Positions 44,600 to 54,758 of a stretch of 64,000 bases of DNA are shown one piece after another. The stretch comes from Myxacorys almedinensis A (GTDB lineage Bacteria; Cyanobacteriota; Cyanobacteriia; Leptolyngbyales; Leptolyngbyaceae): assembly GCF_010091945.1 (NCBI RefSeq), contig NZ_WVIE01000009.1, positions 1-64,000 of the forward strand, in the 5' to 3' direction. Each line of letters opens with the position of its first letter. Position 1 is the stretch's first letter. The notes under the pieces were generated by a model that saw nothing but the letters and a program-made list of their open reading frames with translations, was not told where the DNA came from and did no database searches. The translations under genes and the position numbers were made by a program.

Positions 44600-45880
44600 A
44601 TGAATCCTATCTGGCAACCGTTTACGCAAATGAAAACCTCTCCGCCGCCGCTCAAGGTGCATCGCGGAAAAGGGGTGTGGCTAGAACTCGAAGATGGACA
44701 GAAAATTTTAGACTGCATCTCAAGCTGGTGGGTGACGATTCACGGGCATAGCCATCCTGCGATCGCAGATGCCCTTTACCAACAAGCTCAGCAGCTAGAA
44801 CATGTGATTTTTGCCGGATTTACCCATCGCCCCGCCGAACAACTCGCTCAAAAACTGCTGACTCATCTTCCCCCCCAACTCACACGAGTCTTCTTTTCAG
44901 ACAATGGCTCGACTGCGGTTGAAGTGGCTTTAAAAATGGCATTTCAATATTGGCGCAACCAGGGAGAGCCACAGCGAACCACGTTCATCACGTTTGAGGG
45001 AGGCTATCACGGTGACACGATCGGGGCAATGTCGATCGGGGCTGGCTCGACGTGGTGGCAACCCTTTTGCCCCCTGATGTTTCCCACCAAACAGGTTCCC
45101 TTTCCTGCCACGTTTGATGACGATCCCAGCGTGGATGCCAAAGAAGCCCAGGTATTAGAGCAGATCGCGCAGTTGCTCAACCATGAGCGCGATCGCATCA
45201 TTGGCATTTTTGTTGAGCCGCTGATCCAAGGCGCAGGCGGAATGCGGATGTGCCGTCCTCAGTTTCTCCAAGCATTGGCAGCGTTAGCTCGCCAGTCTCA
45301 TGTGCTGTTGATTTATGACGAAGTGATGACGGGCTTTGGTCGCACGGGCGAACTGTTTGCCTGCCTCAAGTCGGCGACCACACCAGACTTGATCTGCCTG
45401 TCAAAAGGGCTATCGGGGGGGTGTCTGCCGCTTGCTGTCACCGTTGCCACCGAGGCAATCTATCAGGCATTTTACAGCGATGAGGCAACGCACGCTTTTT
45501 ACCACGGGCATTCTTATACGGGCAACCCGCTTGCTTGTGCCACGGGGGTTGTGTCGCTCGAACTGTTAGAGCAAGATCCGCAAGCTTACCGCAATCTAGA
45601 AGCCCTGCATCGCCAGTACCTCGATCAATGGTTGCGAGACCATCCCAGGCTAGAGCAGTTTCGGGTCTGTGGAACGATCGCGGCAATGGAGATTAAAACC
45701 GAAGATGAAAGTGGCTATTTTAATGCGATCGCGCCGCTACTCAAAGCCCGCTTTCTAGCTGCTGGGTTTCTGCTGCGTCCTCTGGGTAATACGCTTTATA
45801 TCATGCCGCCTTACTGCATCACAGCCCACGAGTTAGAAACGATCTATCAAGTTATTCATGAGGTTCTCAGCCAAGTTTGA
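44600..45880 (+). CDS. bioA: adenosylmethionine-8-amino-7-oxononanoate aminotransferase
   Basis: PLP-dependent biotin pathway enzyme that makes DAPA from KAPA using SAM as amino donor. The 426-residue protein starts MNPIWQPFTQMK, typical of BioA, with SSWWVTIHGHSHP near 45 and SDNGSTAVEVALKMA for PLP phosphate binding. YDEVMTGFGRTG follows, then the Schiff-base Lys in LICLSKGLSGG. A GTG five codons upstream is less likely. It follows cobL by about 75 bases on the same strand, possibly one transcript. No other bio gene is in the window. Confidence 0.93.
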   Translation: MNPIWQPFTQMKTSPPPLKVHRGKGVWLELEDGQKILDCISSWWVTIHGHSHPAIADALYQQAQQLEHVIFAGFTHRPAEQLAQKLLTHLPPQLTRVFFSDNGSTAVEVALKMAFQYWRNQGEPQRTTFITFEGGYHGDTIGAMSIGAGSTWWQPFCPLMFPTKQVPFPATFDDDPSVDAKEAQVLEQIAQLLNHERDRIIGIFVEPLIQGAGGMRMCRPQFLQALAALARQSHVLLIYDEVMTGFGRTGELFACLKSATTPDLICLSKGLSGGCLPLAVTVATEAIYQAFYSDEATHAFYHGHSYTGNPLACATGVVSLELLEQDPQAYRNLEALHRQYLDQWLRDHPRLEQFRVCGTIAAMEIKTEDESGYFNAIAPLLKARFLAAGFLLRPLGNTLYIMPPYCITAHELETIYQVIHEVLSQV

Positions 45881-45981
45881 GCAGAGAAAAGGGTAGGAAT
45901 GACGGGTAAAGAAGCTACGATTTATGCGCTATTTTTTAACCAAACCATGGGCACTGTCGTCTAGTCTTTAGATTGGTCTCT

Positions 45982-48900
45982 TTACATGGGTAGAGTGATG
46001 ATAAATTCTGCACCTTCGCCCAGTGTGGACTTGATCTGAAGACTGCCGCCATGAGTCTGTTCTACAATTTGGCGGGCGATCGAGAGTCCTAATCCTGTAC
46101 CTTTTCCTACCCCTTTTGTGGTGAAGAGATGATCAAAAATTCGCGCCTGCACTGCCTCAGACATTCCAGGTCCAGTATCGCGAATATGAATGGCAATCGC
46201 CTTTTGCGTTAACGATCGCACCGTTTGGATCTGCACCTGTGGCGCTTGCGTGGCTTCTGGCGATAAGGTTCCGGCTCGAATCGCCTCGTCGATCGCATCG
46301 ATCGCATTTGCCACAATATTCATGAAAACTTGATTGAGTTGCCCAGGGAAGCACTCAATGGGCGGCACATCGCCATAGTTTTTGATCACCGCGATCGCAG
46401 AGCGAAGATCATTTCCCTTGAGCCGATACTTGAGAATTAGCAGTGTGCTGTCGATGCCTTCGTGAATATTTGCCATAACCTTGTGTTCGGTATCGGCTCT
46501 AGAGAAGATTCGCAGGCTCATGCTAATTCCCTTCAACGTATCCGTTGCCCCTTTCATCGATTGAGTGAGTTTCGGCAAATCTTCGGTAAGAAACTTTAGG
46601 CTAATCTCTTCAGCATGAGCCTGAATGGCAGGATCTTGATCGCTGTAGCGTTGCTGATAGCATTGCAAATGCTCTAACAAATCTTTTGTATATTCTTGAA
46701 CATTTTTAACACTGCCGTTGAGAAATCCAATCGGGTTATTAATTTCGTGAGCAACCCCAGCGACCAAATTTCCGAGCGCCGACATTTTTTCGTTTTGCAC
46801 CAGTTGCAGTTGCACTTGCTTGAGTTGTTGGAGCGATCGCTCCAAATCAAGGGCACGATCGCGCTCACGAGTTTCAGAGGCTTGCAAGGCAGTGTTTGCC
46901 GATTGCAGGGTTTGGTAGAGGGTCGCGTTCTCAATAGAGATGGCAATTTGAGACGACAACAACGACAAAACTGTGATGCGATCGCGGGTAAATGCCTGCG
47001 TAGTTTGGTTGTTTTCTAAGTAAAAAATTCCGTATAGATTTCCCTGATACAAAATGGGGAAACACAAAATCGATTTTGGCTGACACCTGAGAATATAGGG
47101 ATCATTCGCGCACAAAGGCTCAGTCGTACCATTGTGAATAATCAGCGGTTTTTGCGTCCGAGCCACATAGTGAATCAACGAGAGGGGTAACGTTTGATCG
47201 CTGCTCGAATCAGCACTAGTCAGCAAACATAGGTTGCTGGTCTGGTTGACTCCGTGGCTTAAAATTGTCCATTCTCCTTGCTGCTGCTTGAGAAAGATGC
47301 CCTGCTGTGCCCCAGCATTTTCTAGCACAACACTGATCAGCGTTGACAGCAATTTATCAAGTTCGATCGCTTGAGAAATCGCTTGCGAGGCTTTGATTAC
47401 GGTAGCAAGGTCAAGCACCTGAGCATGGCTGATGCTACTCGAACTATGACTGATCGAGAAGGTTTGATCGATAGAGTCACCGTGAGTAGACTCCTGCACC
47501 GCATTGGCAAGGTAAGGATAGCGAGAGTGTAGGTCTGCAAGTTTTGCCTCAGCCCCCCACCGTTGATAGCCATAGTAGGCTTCTAGAAGATACGCCTGAG
47601 CCATTTTCTCCTTGCCCTGTTTCAGCCAAAACTGCGCCGCCAACTCATTGGCAAACGCTGCATCTTGAATAAATCCGTTTGCTTCGGCTGCCGCGATCGC
47701 TTGGTCATACAGCGCGATCGCATCCCACGGATTTGCCGAGCGGCGGGCGAGTTCTGCTTCAACCAGCAAAACATGATGCAAAAAATTTTCTGGACAAAGC
47801 GTTGCCCACCTCTGCATCTGCTGCTGATTTTCCGCAATTTGCTGACGATAAAGCGCTTGAGTAGACGCACTGACCTGATAAAGCTGAGCCACCAAGCTCA
47901 GAGAGTGACACACATTAAATGCCGCTAGCGAAATGCAGCCCGGAAAATAGTGCCGCAACGCTTCAGCCTGCTGGATCGACTGGAGCGCGGCGGCAGGCTG
48001 ATCGTAAAGCAGCAAAATTTGGGCTTTGAAAATCAAGTACATGCCGACGGCGGCTAAGCTGCCATGGGTTCGACTGTGTTCAAGATATTGTGCTTCTGTA
48101 AGATGTTCTGTGCTAAACCTGAGTTCTCTAGCGTTGCCAACCCGAAGCGAACGAATAGCTAAATCGCAAGCCAGCAGCATGTCTTCGACCAACTGATTTT
48201 GCGTTTGTCGAGCAAACTGAAGATAGTCAGGCAGCTTTGCCGCTAGCGATTCTAAATCTACTCCTTGATAAAACGTGTTGACCATCTGGTGGGCAATGTT
48301 GTACCCCGCAAACTGGAGTTCTCCGGACTCTAAACCTGCCTGATAGCCTTCTGTGAAGGTGATGGCATCTTCCTTGAGCGGTCTAACCCAGTGGTTAATA
48401 GAGCCTCCAATCACCAAACACACTTGGCACTTTTCTGCCAGAGCATTCAGCTTTTCGCTAATGTTGAGGCTGAGTTGACCAAATTCATAGCCTGTTTCGT
48501 AGTCACCCAGCATTGAGCCGAGGATTAAACCATACTCGGAGTAGCCATAGGTTGATTCGGGCAATTGCCCATATTGCAGAGACAGATTCACAATCTGCAT
48601 GACCACAATCAGCCAAAGATCATACTGGGAAAAGTAGGTGGGCGCGCCCAGTGCCATGAGTAATTTGGCGGCAGTCTTTTTTTCGGGCGAGGTCATTTCT
48701 GGAGCGTTTAACAGATCCGCGATCGCGGGAAGATTGGCAACGCTGCCCTTGGTCTCTGCGCGCTGCGATGGGTGCCCAGCACCGAAAGATTGCGCCTGAG
48801 CGAGTTCTGCCTCAAAGGCAGCAGGCAACTCGGTAGAGGGCAGTTGGATATCAAGCAAGGCTAGAGCCGCTCGACCCGCTGCGATCGCGGCGGCATAGTC

Positions 48901-51462
48901 TGCTTGCAGCGTGTGTACCACGATCAACAGGCGATAGATTTCTGCTTGCTCAAGGGGGGTTTTGGCATGAGCCAAGGTCTGCCTAATCAGGCAGTGCGAT
49001 CGCTCTGCATCGCCCACAAGGTAGGAATTTTCTGCAAGTTCTTGATGCAAGATGAAACTGGTCTCATAATCTGTCTCCCACGCATCTCCAAGGTCATCAT
49101 AGGCATGGCTGAGATAATCTTGGGCAACGTCATAGGCAGCCGCGCTTTTTGCTTTTTGCCCTGCCTGAAGGTTTAGCTGGGCGAGGTGATGCTGTTCTTC
49201 GGCATCGGTGATCAAGGCTTGCCCCAAGTTGAGATGCCCCACCACTTCAAATAGCCGATTGGCAGAGAGAGCAAGGTCGTTAGCATCGCTCTGTGCACAG
49301 TTGGCAAGCAGCAACCGCCCAATTTTGAGGTGTACAGCCTGCTGCTGCTCCGGGTCGATCAGAGCGTAGGCGGCTTGCTGCACGCGATCGTGCAAAAATT
49401 TGTACTGAATCTGGATCAAGCAGTTTGTGGTGAGGCTAATCTCTGGCTCCGAAGTCGGTAGAATCATACCCTCTTGAATGACGGGGGCGAGAGTTTGAGC
49501 GATCGCCTCGACCGAGCTAGACTGAATCACTGACAACGTGGTGAGATCAAATCGGTTGCCGATGCAGGCAGCACGCTGTAAAAGCTGCTGTGCCGGTTCC
49601 GAGAGTTTTCTAAACTTGCCCAGCATCAGATCGACCACATTATCTGCAATGGCGATCGCTTGCATGCCGTTGAGATCCCACTGCCACCGATGAGTCTGGC
49701 GATCAAACCTGAGCAACTTTTCTTGATGTAGCGTTTTCAGGAACTCATTGACAAAAAACGGGTTGCCTTCGGTTTTTTGCATCACCCGTTCGGCTAGAGG
49801 AGATACCGTCGCTGGGGCGCTTCTCAACGTGTCAGCAATCAGTTGCGTCACATGAGGCAAGGACAACGGAGCCAGCCTGATTTGATGAAAGGCAATTCCA
49901 CAGTTGGGGGTTTCTGGGCTAGTTGCGCCTTGCTTGAGATCGTCTAACAGCATCATCAACGGATGGGCGGCGTTGACTTCGTTATCGCGGTAGGCTCCGA
50001 TTAAAAATAAGTGGTGGGTCTGGTCGTCTGAAAGCAGGACGTGGATCAGCTTGAGGGTGGCCGAATCTGCCCACTGCAAATCGTCTAAAAAAAGAACTAA
50101 CGGGTGTTCTGTCTGGCAAAAGACCCGGATAAAGCTTTGAAACACCCGATTAAATCGATGTTGTGCTTCGGTGGGGGGCAACGCCGCGATCGCAGGCTGT
50201 TTACCCAAAATCTGCTCAACTTCGGGAATGACATCGATGATCACTTGTCCATGGTTTCCCACCGCTGCCAACAGCTTGTCTTGCCACTGCTGGAGATGGG
50301 TTTCGCTTTCGGTGAGCAGTTGTTGCATCAGCGATCGCAGGGCTACCACGATCGCCGAGTACGGAATATTTCGCTGGAGTTGATCAAATTTTCCGGCGAT
50401 AAAATAGCCGCGTCGCTGCACGATCGGTTTGTACACTTCTTGCACCAGCGACGACTTTCCCACGCCAGAGTAGCCCGTCACCAGCATCAATTCGCGACTA
50501 GACTGGGGAGAGGCGACCCGATCAAAGGCTTGCAGCAACGTGTCAACCTCGTGATCGCGCCCGTAGAGTTTTTCTGGAATTTGAAAGCGATCGCTGCAAT
50601 CGTTTTGCCCTAACGCAAACGGTATAATCTGTCCGTGCTGTTGCCATTGCTGGGAGCAGTGTTCGAGATCGTGCTGCAAGCCCGTCGCACTTTGGTAGCG
50701 ATCTTCTGCCATTTTTGCCATGAGCTTGAGCACAATCTCGGAGAGCACTTTGGGAAGGGTGGGATCGCGATCGCACGGAGCAACGGGGGAGCGGGCAAGA
50801 TGGCAGTGAACCAGTTCTAGCGGGTCGTTGGAGCTAAAGGGCAACTGGTGAGTCAGCAGTTGATAGAAGGTGACACCGAGGGAATACAGGTCAGTGCGGT
50901 AGTCGATGCCCCGATTCATGCGCCCGGTTTGTTCGGGGGACATGTAGGGCAGCGTGCCTTCGAGACCGTCAGGGCTGATGAGTTGCTGTGTCTCTTTGAG
51001 TAGCTGAGAGGCAATGCTAAAGTCGGTAATTTTGACCTGCCCTGTGGTTGGGTTAAACAGCACATTGGCTGGCTTAATGTCTTTATGAATAATGCGATGG
51101 TGATGGAGTTCTGCCAGCGTTTTAGAAATTTGAATCGCGATCGCAAAAAACTCGTCTAACCTCAGCGTCGCCGTTTTGCCATACTCCTTTAGCGAGAGCG
51201 CCCCAAAGTCTTCCATCACCAAGGCCAAGCCGTTACCGCAAGGTTCTAAGCTGTAGGGGCGCACCACTCCCACGGAGTTGATCTCGTGCATCAAGCTATA
51301 TTGTTTGCGGAATAGAGCCAGTTCTCTCGGTGTGGGATAGGTGCCTTTGAGCAGCTTGATTGCTACAGGCTTATCGTCGTGCGATCGCCACCCGCGACAC
51401 ACCACTGTTTTGGAGCTTTCGTAGAGAGTTTCTGCAATTTCGTATCCCGGCAGAACAAACAT
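45982..51462 (-). CDS. Ser/Thr kinase-ATPase-GAF-histidine kinase hybrid
   Basis: An 1826-residue multi-kinase of the type known in filamentous cyanobacteria (HstK-like). The order is: an N-terminal Ser/Thr kinase (about 1-270; Lys36 in VAIK, HKDIKPAN with Asp128, DFS instead of DFG at 147-149, APE-like MSPEQ). Next is an AAA-type/signalling ATPase (about 295-600; Walker A GYSGVGKSSLV near 332, Walker B VLFLDDLQWAD). A long helical, TPR-like region (about 680-1340) and a GAF domain (about 1360-1520) follow. HisKA with His1572 in [10 protein letters not shown] and HATPase_c (GTGLGLSIA) end the protein. No receiver is attached. The HisKA part is close in sequence to that of the GAF kinase at 23163-25871. 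Confidence 0.93.
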   Translation of the reverse strand: MFVLPGYEIAETLYESSKTVVCRGWRSHDDKPVAIKLLKGTYPTPRELALFRKQYSLMHEINSVGVVRPYSLEPCGNGLALVMEDFGALSLKEYGKTATLRLDEFFAIAIQISKTLAELHHHRIIHKDIKPANVLFNPTTGQVKITDFSIASQLLKETQQLISPDGLEGTLPYMSPEQTGRMNRGIDYRTDLYSLGVTFYQLLTHQLPFSSNDPLELVHCHLARSPVAPCDRDPTLPKVLSEIVLKLMAKMAEDRYQSATGLQHDLEHCSQQWQQHGQIIPFALGQNDCSDRFQIPEKLYGRDHEVDTLLQAFDRVASPQSSRELMLVTGYSGVGKSSLVQEVYKPIVQRRGYFIAGKFDQLQRNIPYSAIVVALRSLMQQLLTESETHLQQWQDKLLAAVGNHGQVIIDVIPEVEQILGKQPAIAALPPTEAQHRFNRVFQSFIRVFCQTEHPLVLFLDDLQWADSATLKLIHVLLSDDQTHHLFLIGAYRDNEVNAAHPLMMLLDDLKQGATSPETPNCGIAFHQIRLAPLSLPHVTQLIADTLRSAPATVSPLAERVMQKTEGNPFFVNEFLKTLHQEKLLRFDRQTHRWQWDLNGMQAIAIADNVVDLMLGKFRKLSEPAQQLLQRAACIGNRFDLTTLSVIQSSSVEAIAQTLAPVIQEGMILPTSEPEISLTTNCLIQIQYKFLHDRVQQAAYALIDPEQQQAVHLKIGRLLLANCAQSDANDLALSANRLFEVVGHLNLGQALITDAEEQHHLAQLNLQAGQKAKSAAAYDVAQDYLSHAYDDLGDAWETDYETSFILHQELAENSYLVGDAERSHCLIRQTLAHAKTPLEQAEIYRLLIVVHTLQADYAAAIAAGRAALALLDIQLPSTELPAAFEAELAQAQSFGAGHPSQRAETKGSVANLPAIADLLNAPEMTSPEKKTAAKLLMALGAPTYFSQYDLWLIVVMQIVNLSLQYGQLPESTYGYSEYGLILGSMLGDYETGYEFGQLSLNISEKLNALAEKCQVCLVIGGSINHWVRPLKEDAITFTEGYQAGLESGELQFAGYNIAHQMVNTFYQGVDLESLAAKLPDYLQFARQTQNQLVEDMLLACDLAIRSLRVGNARELRFSTEHLTEAQYLEHSRTHGSLAAVGMYLIFKAQILLLYDQPAAALQSIQQAEALRHYFPGCISLAAFNVCHSLSLVAQLYQVSASTQALYRQQIAENQQQMQRWATLCPENFLHHVLLVEAELARRSANPWDAIALYDQAIAAAEANGFIQDAAFANELAAQFWLKQGKEKMAQAYLLEAYYGYQRWGAEAKLADLHSRYPYLANAVQESTHGDSIDQTFSISHSSSSISHAQVLDLATVIKASQAISQAIELDKLLSTLISVVLENAGAQQGIFLKQQQGEWTILSHGVNQTSNLCLLTSADSSSDQTLPLSLIHYVARTQKPLIIHNGTTEPLCANDPYILRCQPKSILCFPILYQGNLYGIFYLENNQTTQAFTRDRITVLSLLSSQIAISIENATLYQTLQSANTALQASETRERDRALDLERSLQQLKQVQLQLVQNEKMSALGNLVAGVAHEINNPIGFLNGSVKNVQEYTKDLLEHLQCYQQRYSDQDPAIQAHAEEISLKFLTEDLPKLTQSMKGATDTLKGISMSLRIFSRADTEHKVMANIHEGIDSTLLILKYRLKGNDLRSAIAVIKNYGDVPPIECFPGQLNQVFMNIVANAIDAIDEAIRAGTLSPEATQAPQVQIQTVRSLTQKAIAIHIRDTGPGMSEAVQARIFDHLFTTKGVGKGTGLGLSIARQIVEQTHGGSLQIKSTLGEGAEFIITLPM

Positions 51463-51624
51463 AGGGTCGCTTCATGTGATGGAGGTATGGCTCTAGCCTT
51501 CCCGTTGTGCTTTGATGAACAACAGATGAAGTTGACTTTCATCGCGAAAAATCTTCTGCAAAAAAGCCTTTTGCCCAACCATCCGCCCGACCCGATGTTT
51601 AGGAAATTATTCTTTAGAAAACAA

Positions 51625-52656
51625 TTAAGGGATCGCGCCGTAGGTCAAGCCCAACTGCTTGAGCCATTTACGATAGGCGAGAGACGCGCGATCGCTTGGT
51701 AGGTGAAATTCTACCGCCAAGTCCAAGGGCAACCGTTTGGGATGGTGAGATTCTAGATTGCCGACATCTTGCAAAATTACCTTGTCTTGAAAAGCGATCA
51801 GGTCGGCTTCTGAAGCATCGCGGGCATAATTGAGCGCTCCCCACATCCAACTGACACACTCTTCTTCGCTCACCGGAGTGACGCAATAGAGCAAGATCAT
51901 CGCGTTGCCATTGCCAACGTCCTTTCGCAGAGCGGCGGTAAACGGGCGCAGCGCCCAATAATCGTAACTGACAACGCCCCCTTGCCCAGTGCTATCGGGA
52001 TCAGGCTGCCAGATCCGAACATCCGAAAATTTGATGCCCTGATCGCCCATTTCCACCTGATAATCGGCAATGACGGCGTATTCAGGTTCGCCCAGAATGC
52101 CAGCGTGAACAAACGGCAGATGAGCCACATCCAGAAAATTTTCAATGGCACGCAACCCACTGCATCGACAGGCATGAGGACCGCTCAGATAGGTGCGATA
52201 GGCGGGATCATCCCACTCTGGAAACGGCACAACGGGTTTGGTAGGAGTGCCCAGGGCCACAAAAATCACCCCATAGTGTTCTTGCACCTGGAACGATCGC
52301 GCCCGGGCTTGTTTGGGCGGCACATAATCGGGATGGGCAGGAACCTGGACGCAGTATCCCGTGGCATCGAATGCCAACCCGTGATAGGGGCACACCAGGG
52401 TATTTTCAACGATCTTCCCCCCCGATAGCTGCACACTGCGATGAGGACAGCGATCTTCCCACGCCTGCACACCGGTATCCATGCCGCGCCAGAGCACCAG
52501 ACTAACGCCAAGCAAGCGCGATCGCATCAGCGCCCCTGGCAAGAGATCGCCCGATCGCGCCACCGGATGCCAGTCATCCGCCGCGATCGGATCGATGGCT
52601 CGCCCCTCAAGGTCATACACGGGAGTTGGCGGCACAGCAGTAGACTCTCTCATCAT
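51625..52656 (-). CDS. Rieske non-heme iron oxygenase
   Basis: A 343-residue ring-hydroxylating-type oxygenase subunit. The Rieske cluster ligands Cys70-x-His72 (RCPHRS) and Cys89-x2-His92 (VCPYHG) and the mononuclear iron motif Asn173...Asp176-x2-His179-x4-His184 (ENFLDVAHLPFVHAG) are intact. The start at 52656 is preceded by AAGGAAG; an in-frame extension to 52752 overlaps the upstream gene and was rejected. It is the last gene of the bmp operon, 19 bases after the second permease. Oxidation or N-demethylation of an imported purine-like compound is an inference from this position. A chlorophyll- or lipid-related Rieske enzyme is the alternative. Confidence 0.9.
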   Translation of the reverse strand: MMRESTAVPPTPVYDLEGRAIDPIAADDWHPVARSGDLLPGALMRSRLLGVSLVLWRGMDTGVQAWEDRCPHRSVQLSGGKIVENTLVCPYHGLAFDATGYCVQVPAHPDYVPPKQARARSFQVQEHYGVIFVALGTPTKPVVPFPEWDDPAYRTYLSGPHACRCSGLRAIENFLDVAHLPFVHAGILGEPEYAVIADYQVEMGDQGIKFSDVRIWQPDPDSTGQGGVVSYDYWALRPFTAALRKDVGNGNAMILLYCVTPVSEEECVSWMWGALNYARDASEADLIAFQDKVILQDVGNLESHHPKRLPLDLAVEFHLPSDRASLAYRKWLKQLGLTYGAIP

Positions 52657-52675
52657 CGATTCTTCCTTTCTAAAA

Positions 52676-53644
52676 CTACCCCTTTCCCTTACTGTAAGGG
52701 ATTCCCAAGGCAGCAGGAGTATTGCTCTGCCGCGAACCCCAAACCAGAACAACCAGCGTTAGCACGTAGGGCAACATCAGCAAAAATTCGTAGGGTAAAG
52801 CTTTGAAGCCAAGGGCTTGAATTCGATATTGCAAGGCATCGGCAATGCCAAACAACAGTGCCCCAACCAGCGCTCCGCCAGGGTGCCAGCGCGAGAAAAA
52901 GACCAGTGCGATCGCAATCCAGCCGCGCCCTGCCATAATGCCCTCAGTGAAAATATTTAACTGCACCACCGTCAGCACCGCCCCCCCTAGCCCCGCCAAT
53001 GCCGCCCCCACCATCACCGCCAGATAGCGAATGGTCTGCACCCGCAAACCGGAGGTGTCTGCCGCCGCCGGATTTTCTCCCACCGCGCGGAGTTCTAGCC
53101 CCCAGTGTGTGCGAAACAGCAACAGCCAGCACAAAACAACTAGTGCAACGGTCAGGTATACGATCGCGTTGTGGTTGAACAAGATGTCTCCTGCCACTGG
53201 AAGGGTTGACAGTCCGGGAACTGCCCAACTTTGCAACCCAGTCACTCGTGCGCCGAGTAGCCCCGTGGCGCGGCGAAAAATGTAAGACGTTAAGCCTTGA
53301 CCCAGCAACACAAAGGTCACCCCCGTGACGACCTGATCGGTTTTGAGGGTGACAGTCAGCACCGCCATTAGCAACCCCATGGCGGCTCCGGTCAGCAACC
53401 CGATCAGCAAGCCAACCCAAGCAGCAAGACTGGCAATGCCCGTGGCTTGCTCTAAGGTCTGGGCGGTGACAAAACCTGCCAAGCCGCCTACCAGCATGAT
53501 CCCTTCGATCCCTAGGTTCATCACACCCGATCGCTCGGTGATAATTTCGCCCAAAACAGCGAGTAACACGGGCACTGCCAATCGGATGCCTGCGGTCAGC
53601 AACGCGATCAAAAAGCTTCCAGTTAAGACTTGCTCCCACGGCAT
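52676..53644 (-). CDS. nucleoside ABC transporter permease, second subunit
   Basis: A 322-residue inner-membrane permease of the branched-chain/nupQ-yufQ family with about eight to ten helices. It contains ITERSGVMNLGIEGIMLVGG (family signature near the N-terminus), RAVGENPAAADTSGL and GRGWIAIALVFFSRWHP. It pairs with the permease upstream (34 bases away) to form the heterodimeric channel of a BmpA-type nucleoside importer. It is followed closely by the Rieske oxygenase gene. Confidence 0.92.
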   Translation of the reverse strand: MPWEQVLTGSFLIALLTAGIRLAVPVLLAVLGEIITERSGVMNLGIEGIMLVGGLAGFVTAQTLEQATGIASLAAWVGLLIGLLTGAAMGLLMAVLTVTLKTDQVVTGVTFVLLGQGLTSYIFRRATGLLGARVTGLQSWAVPGLSTLPVAGDILFNHNAIVYLTVALVVLCWLLLFRTHWGLELRAVGENPAAADTSGLRVQTIRYLAVMVGAALAGLGGAVLTVVQLNIFTEGIMAGRGWIAIALVFFSRWHPGGALVGALLFGIADALQYRIQALGFKALPYEFLLMLPYVLTLVVLVWGSRQSNTPAALGIPYSKGKG

Positions 53645-53678
53645 AGGTGATCTTGTTTTACGCTAAACGTCTTCATAT

Positions 53679-54758
53679 CTAACCGTCATGAGCGACCAGA
53701 GGTATCGCATCGTCGCGCTTTGCCCGTGCGATCGCTTGTCCTGCCAGCACTAGCAACACCACCAAGGCTTGAATCACTTGGGCAACCGAGGCGGGAATTT
53801 GCAGCACAACATTCAACGATTGTGCGCCGACCATTAAGCCTGAAAAGAGCACGGCAGCAATGAGCACCCCCACCGGGTGAAGCTGCCCCAACAGCGCCAC
53901 GAGAATGCCGCTAAAACCATAGCTGTCAGAAATATCGCCCTTGAGCCTCGTGTAGGTATAGCTGACTTCTAAAATTCCTGCAAGTCCGGCTAGGCCGCCG
54001 CTCATCGTCAGCGCTATCAGTATGCTGCGAGAGGTGTTGATGCCGACACACTTTGCCACACTCAGCCGCGACCCAACCGCGCGTAATTGGAAGCCTAACG
54101 GCGTATACCACAGCAAGAGGTAGACGGCTCCGACCAGCAGCAAAGCAAGACCAAAGCCCCAGTGCAAGCGGGTTCCTAGCATCGTCGGGATCTGAGCATT
54201 GTCACCAAACTGAGCCGACTCTGGCAAAAATCCATCCGGTTGTTGCAGGGGCACTCGTGCGGCATACTGCACCAGCAAAATGCCAATGTAGTTTAGCATT
54301 AAGGTGCTAATAATGAGATTGACGCCTCGGTAGAGGTGCAAGAGACCGGCGAGACCACTCCAGAGTATGCCGCCACCGATGCTTGCAGCTAGCATGAGCG
54401 GAATTAAAATCAAGCTGGGCAACGCTGGATAGGTTAGCGCGATCGCACTGCCGCACAACGCGCCGATATAATATTGTCCCTCTGCCCCAATGTTCCAAAC
54501 CCGACAGCGAAAGGCGATTGTCATGCCTAGCCCAATTAGCAGCAGAGGAGCGGCTTTGAGCAGAGTTTCGGTGAGTTGTCGCGTTCCCCCAAAGGCACCA
54601 GCAAACATCACACCATAGGCTTGGAGAGGATTTGCACCACTCACATGCAGAAGAATGCCGCCCAGCATCAGTGCGATCGCGCCGCCTGCGATCGGGGCGA
54701 GGGGCTTCAGCCGTGACCTATTCAACAAATGGAGCCATGCCGTGCTGATGTTCTTCAA
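53679..54758 (-). CDS. nucleoside ABC transporter permease, first subunit
   Basis: A 359-residue permease (nupP-yufP type). The signature regions include GGTRQLTETLLKAAPLLLIGLG, FRCRVWNIGAEGQYYIGAL and LRAVGSRLSVAKCVGINT, with about nine helices. Its start codon overlaps the stop of the ATPase gene by four bases (ATGA), so translation is coupled. With the other permease it forms the membrane part of the importer. Confidence 0.92.
   Translation of the reverse strand: MKNISTAWLHLLNRSRLKPLAPIAGGAIALMLGGILLHVSGANPLQAYGVMFAGAFGGTRQLTETLLKAAPLLLIGLGMTIAFRCRVWNIGAEGQYYIGALCGSAIALTYPALPSLILIPLMLAASIGGGILWSGLAGLLHLYRGVNLIISTLMLNYIGILLVQYAARVPLQQPDGFLPESAQFGDNAQIPTMLGTRLHWGFGLALLLVGAVYLLLWYTPLGFQLRAVGSRLSVAKCVGINTSRSILIALTMSGGLAGLAGILEVSYTYTRLKGDISDSYGFSGILVALLGQLHPVGVLIAAVLFSGLMVGAQSLNVVLQIPASVAQVIQALVVLLVLAGQAIARAKRDDAIPLVAHDG

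Noticed and set aside
49000-51200. Plus-strand frames of up to 169 codons opposite the Ser/Thr-histidine kinase
   Set aside because: Shadow frames; the minus strand is a continuous, motif-rich 1826-residue protein.
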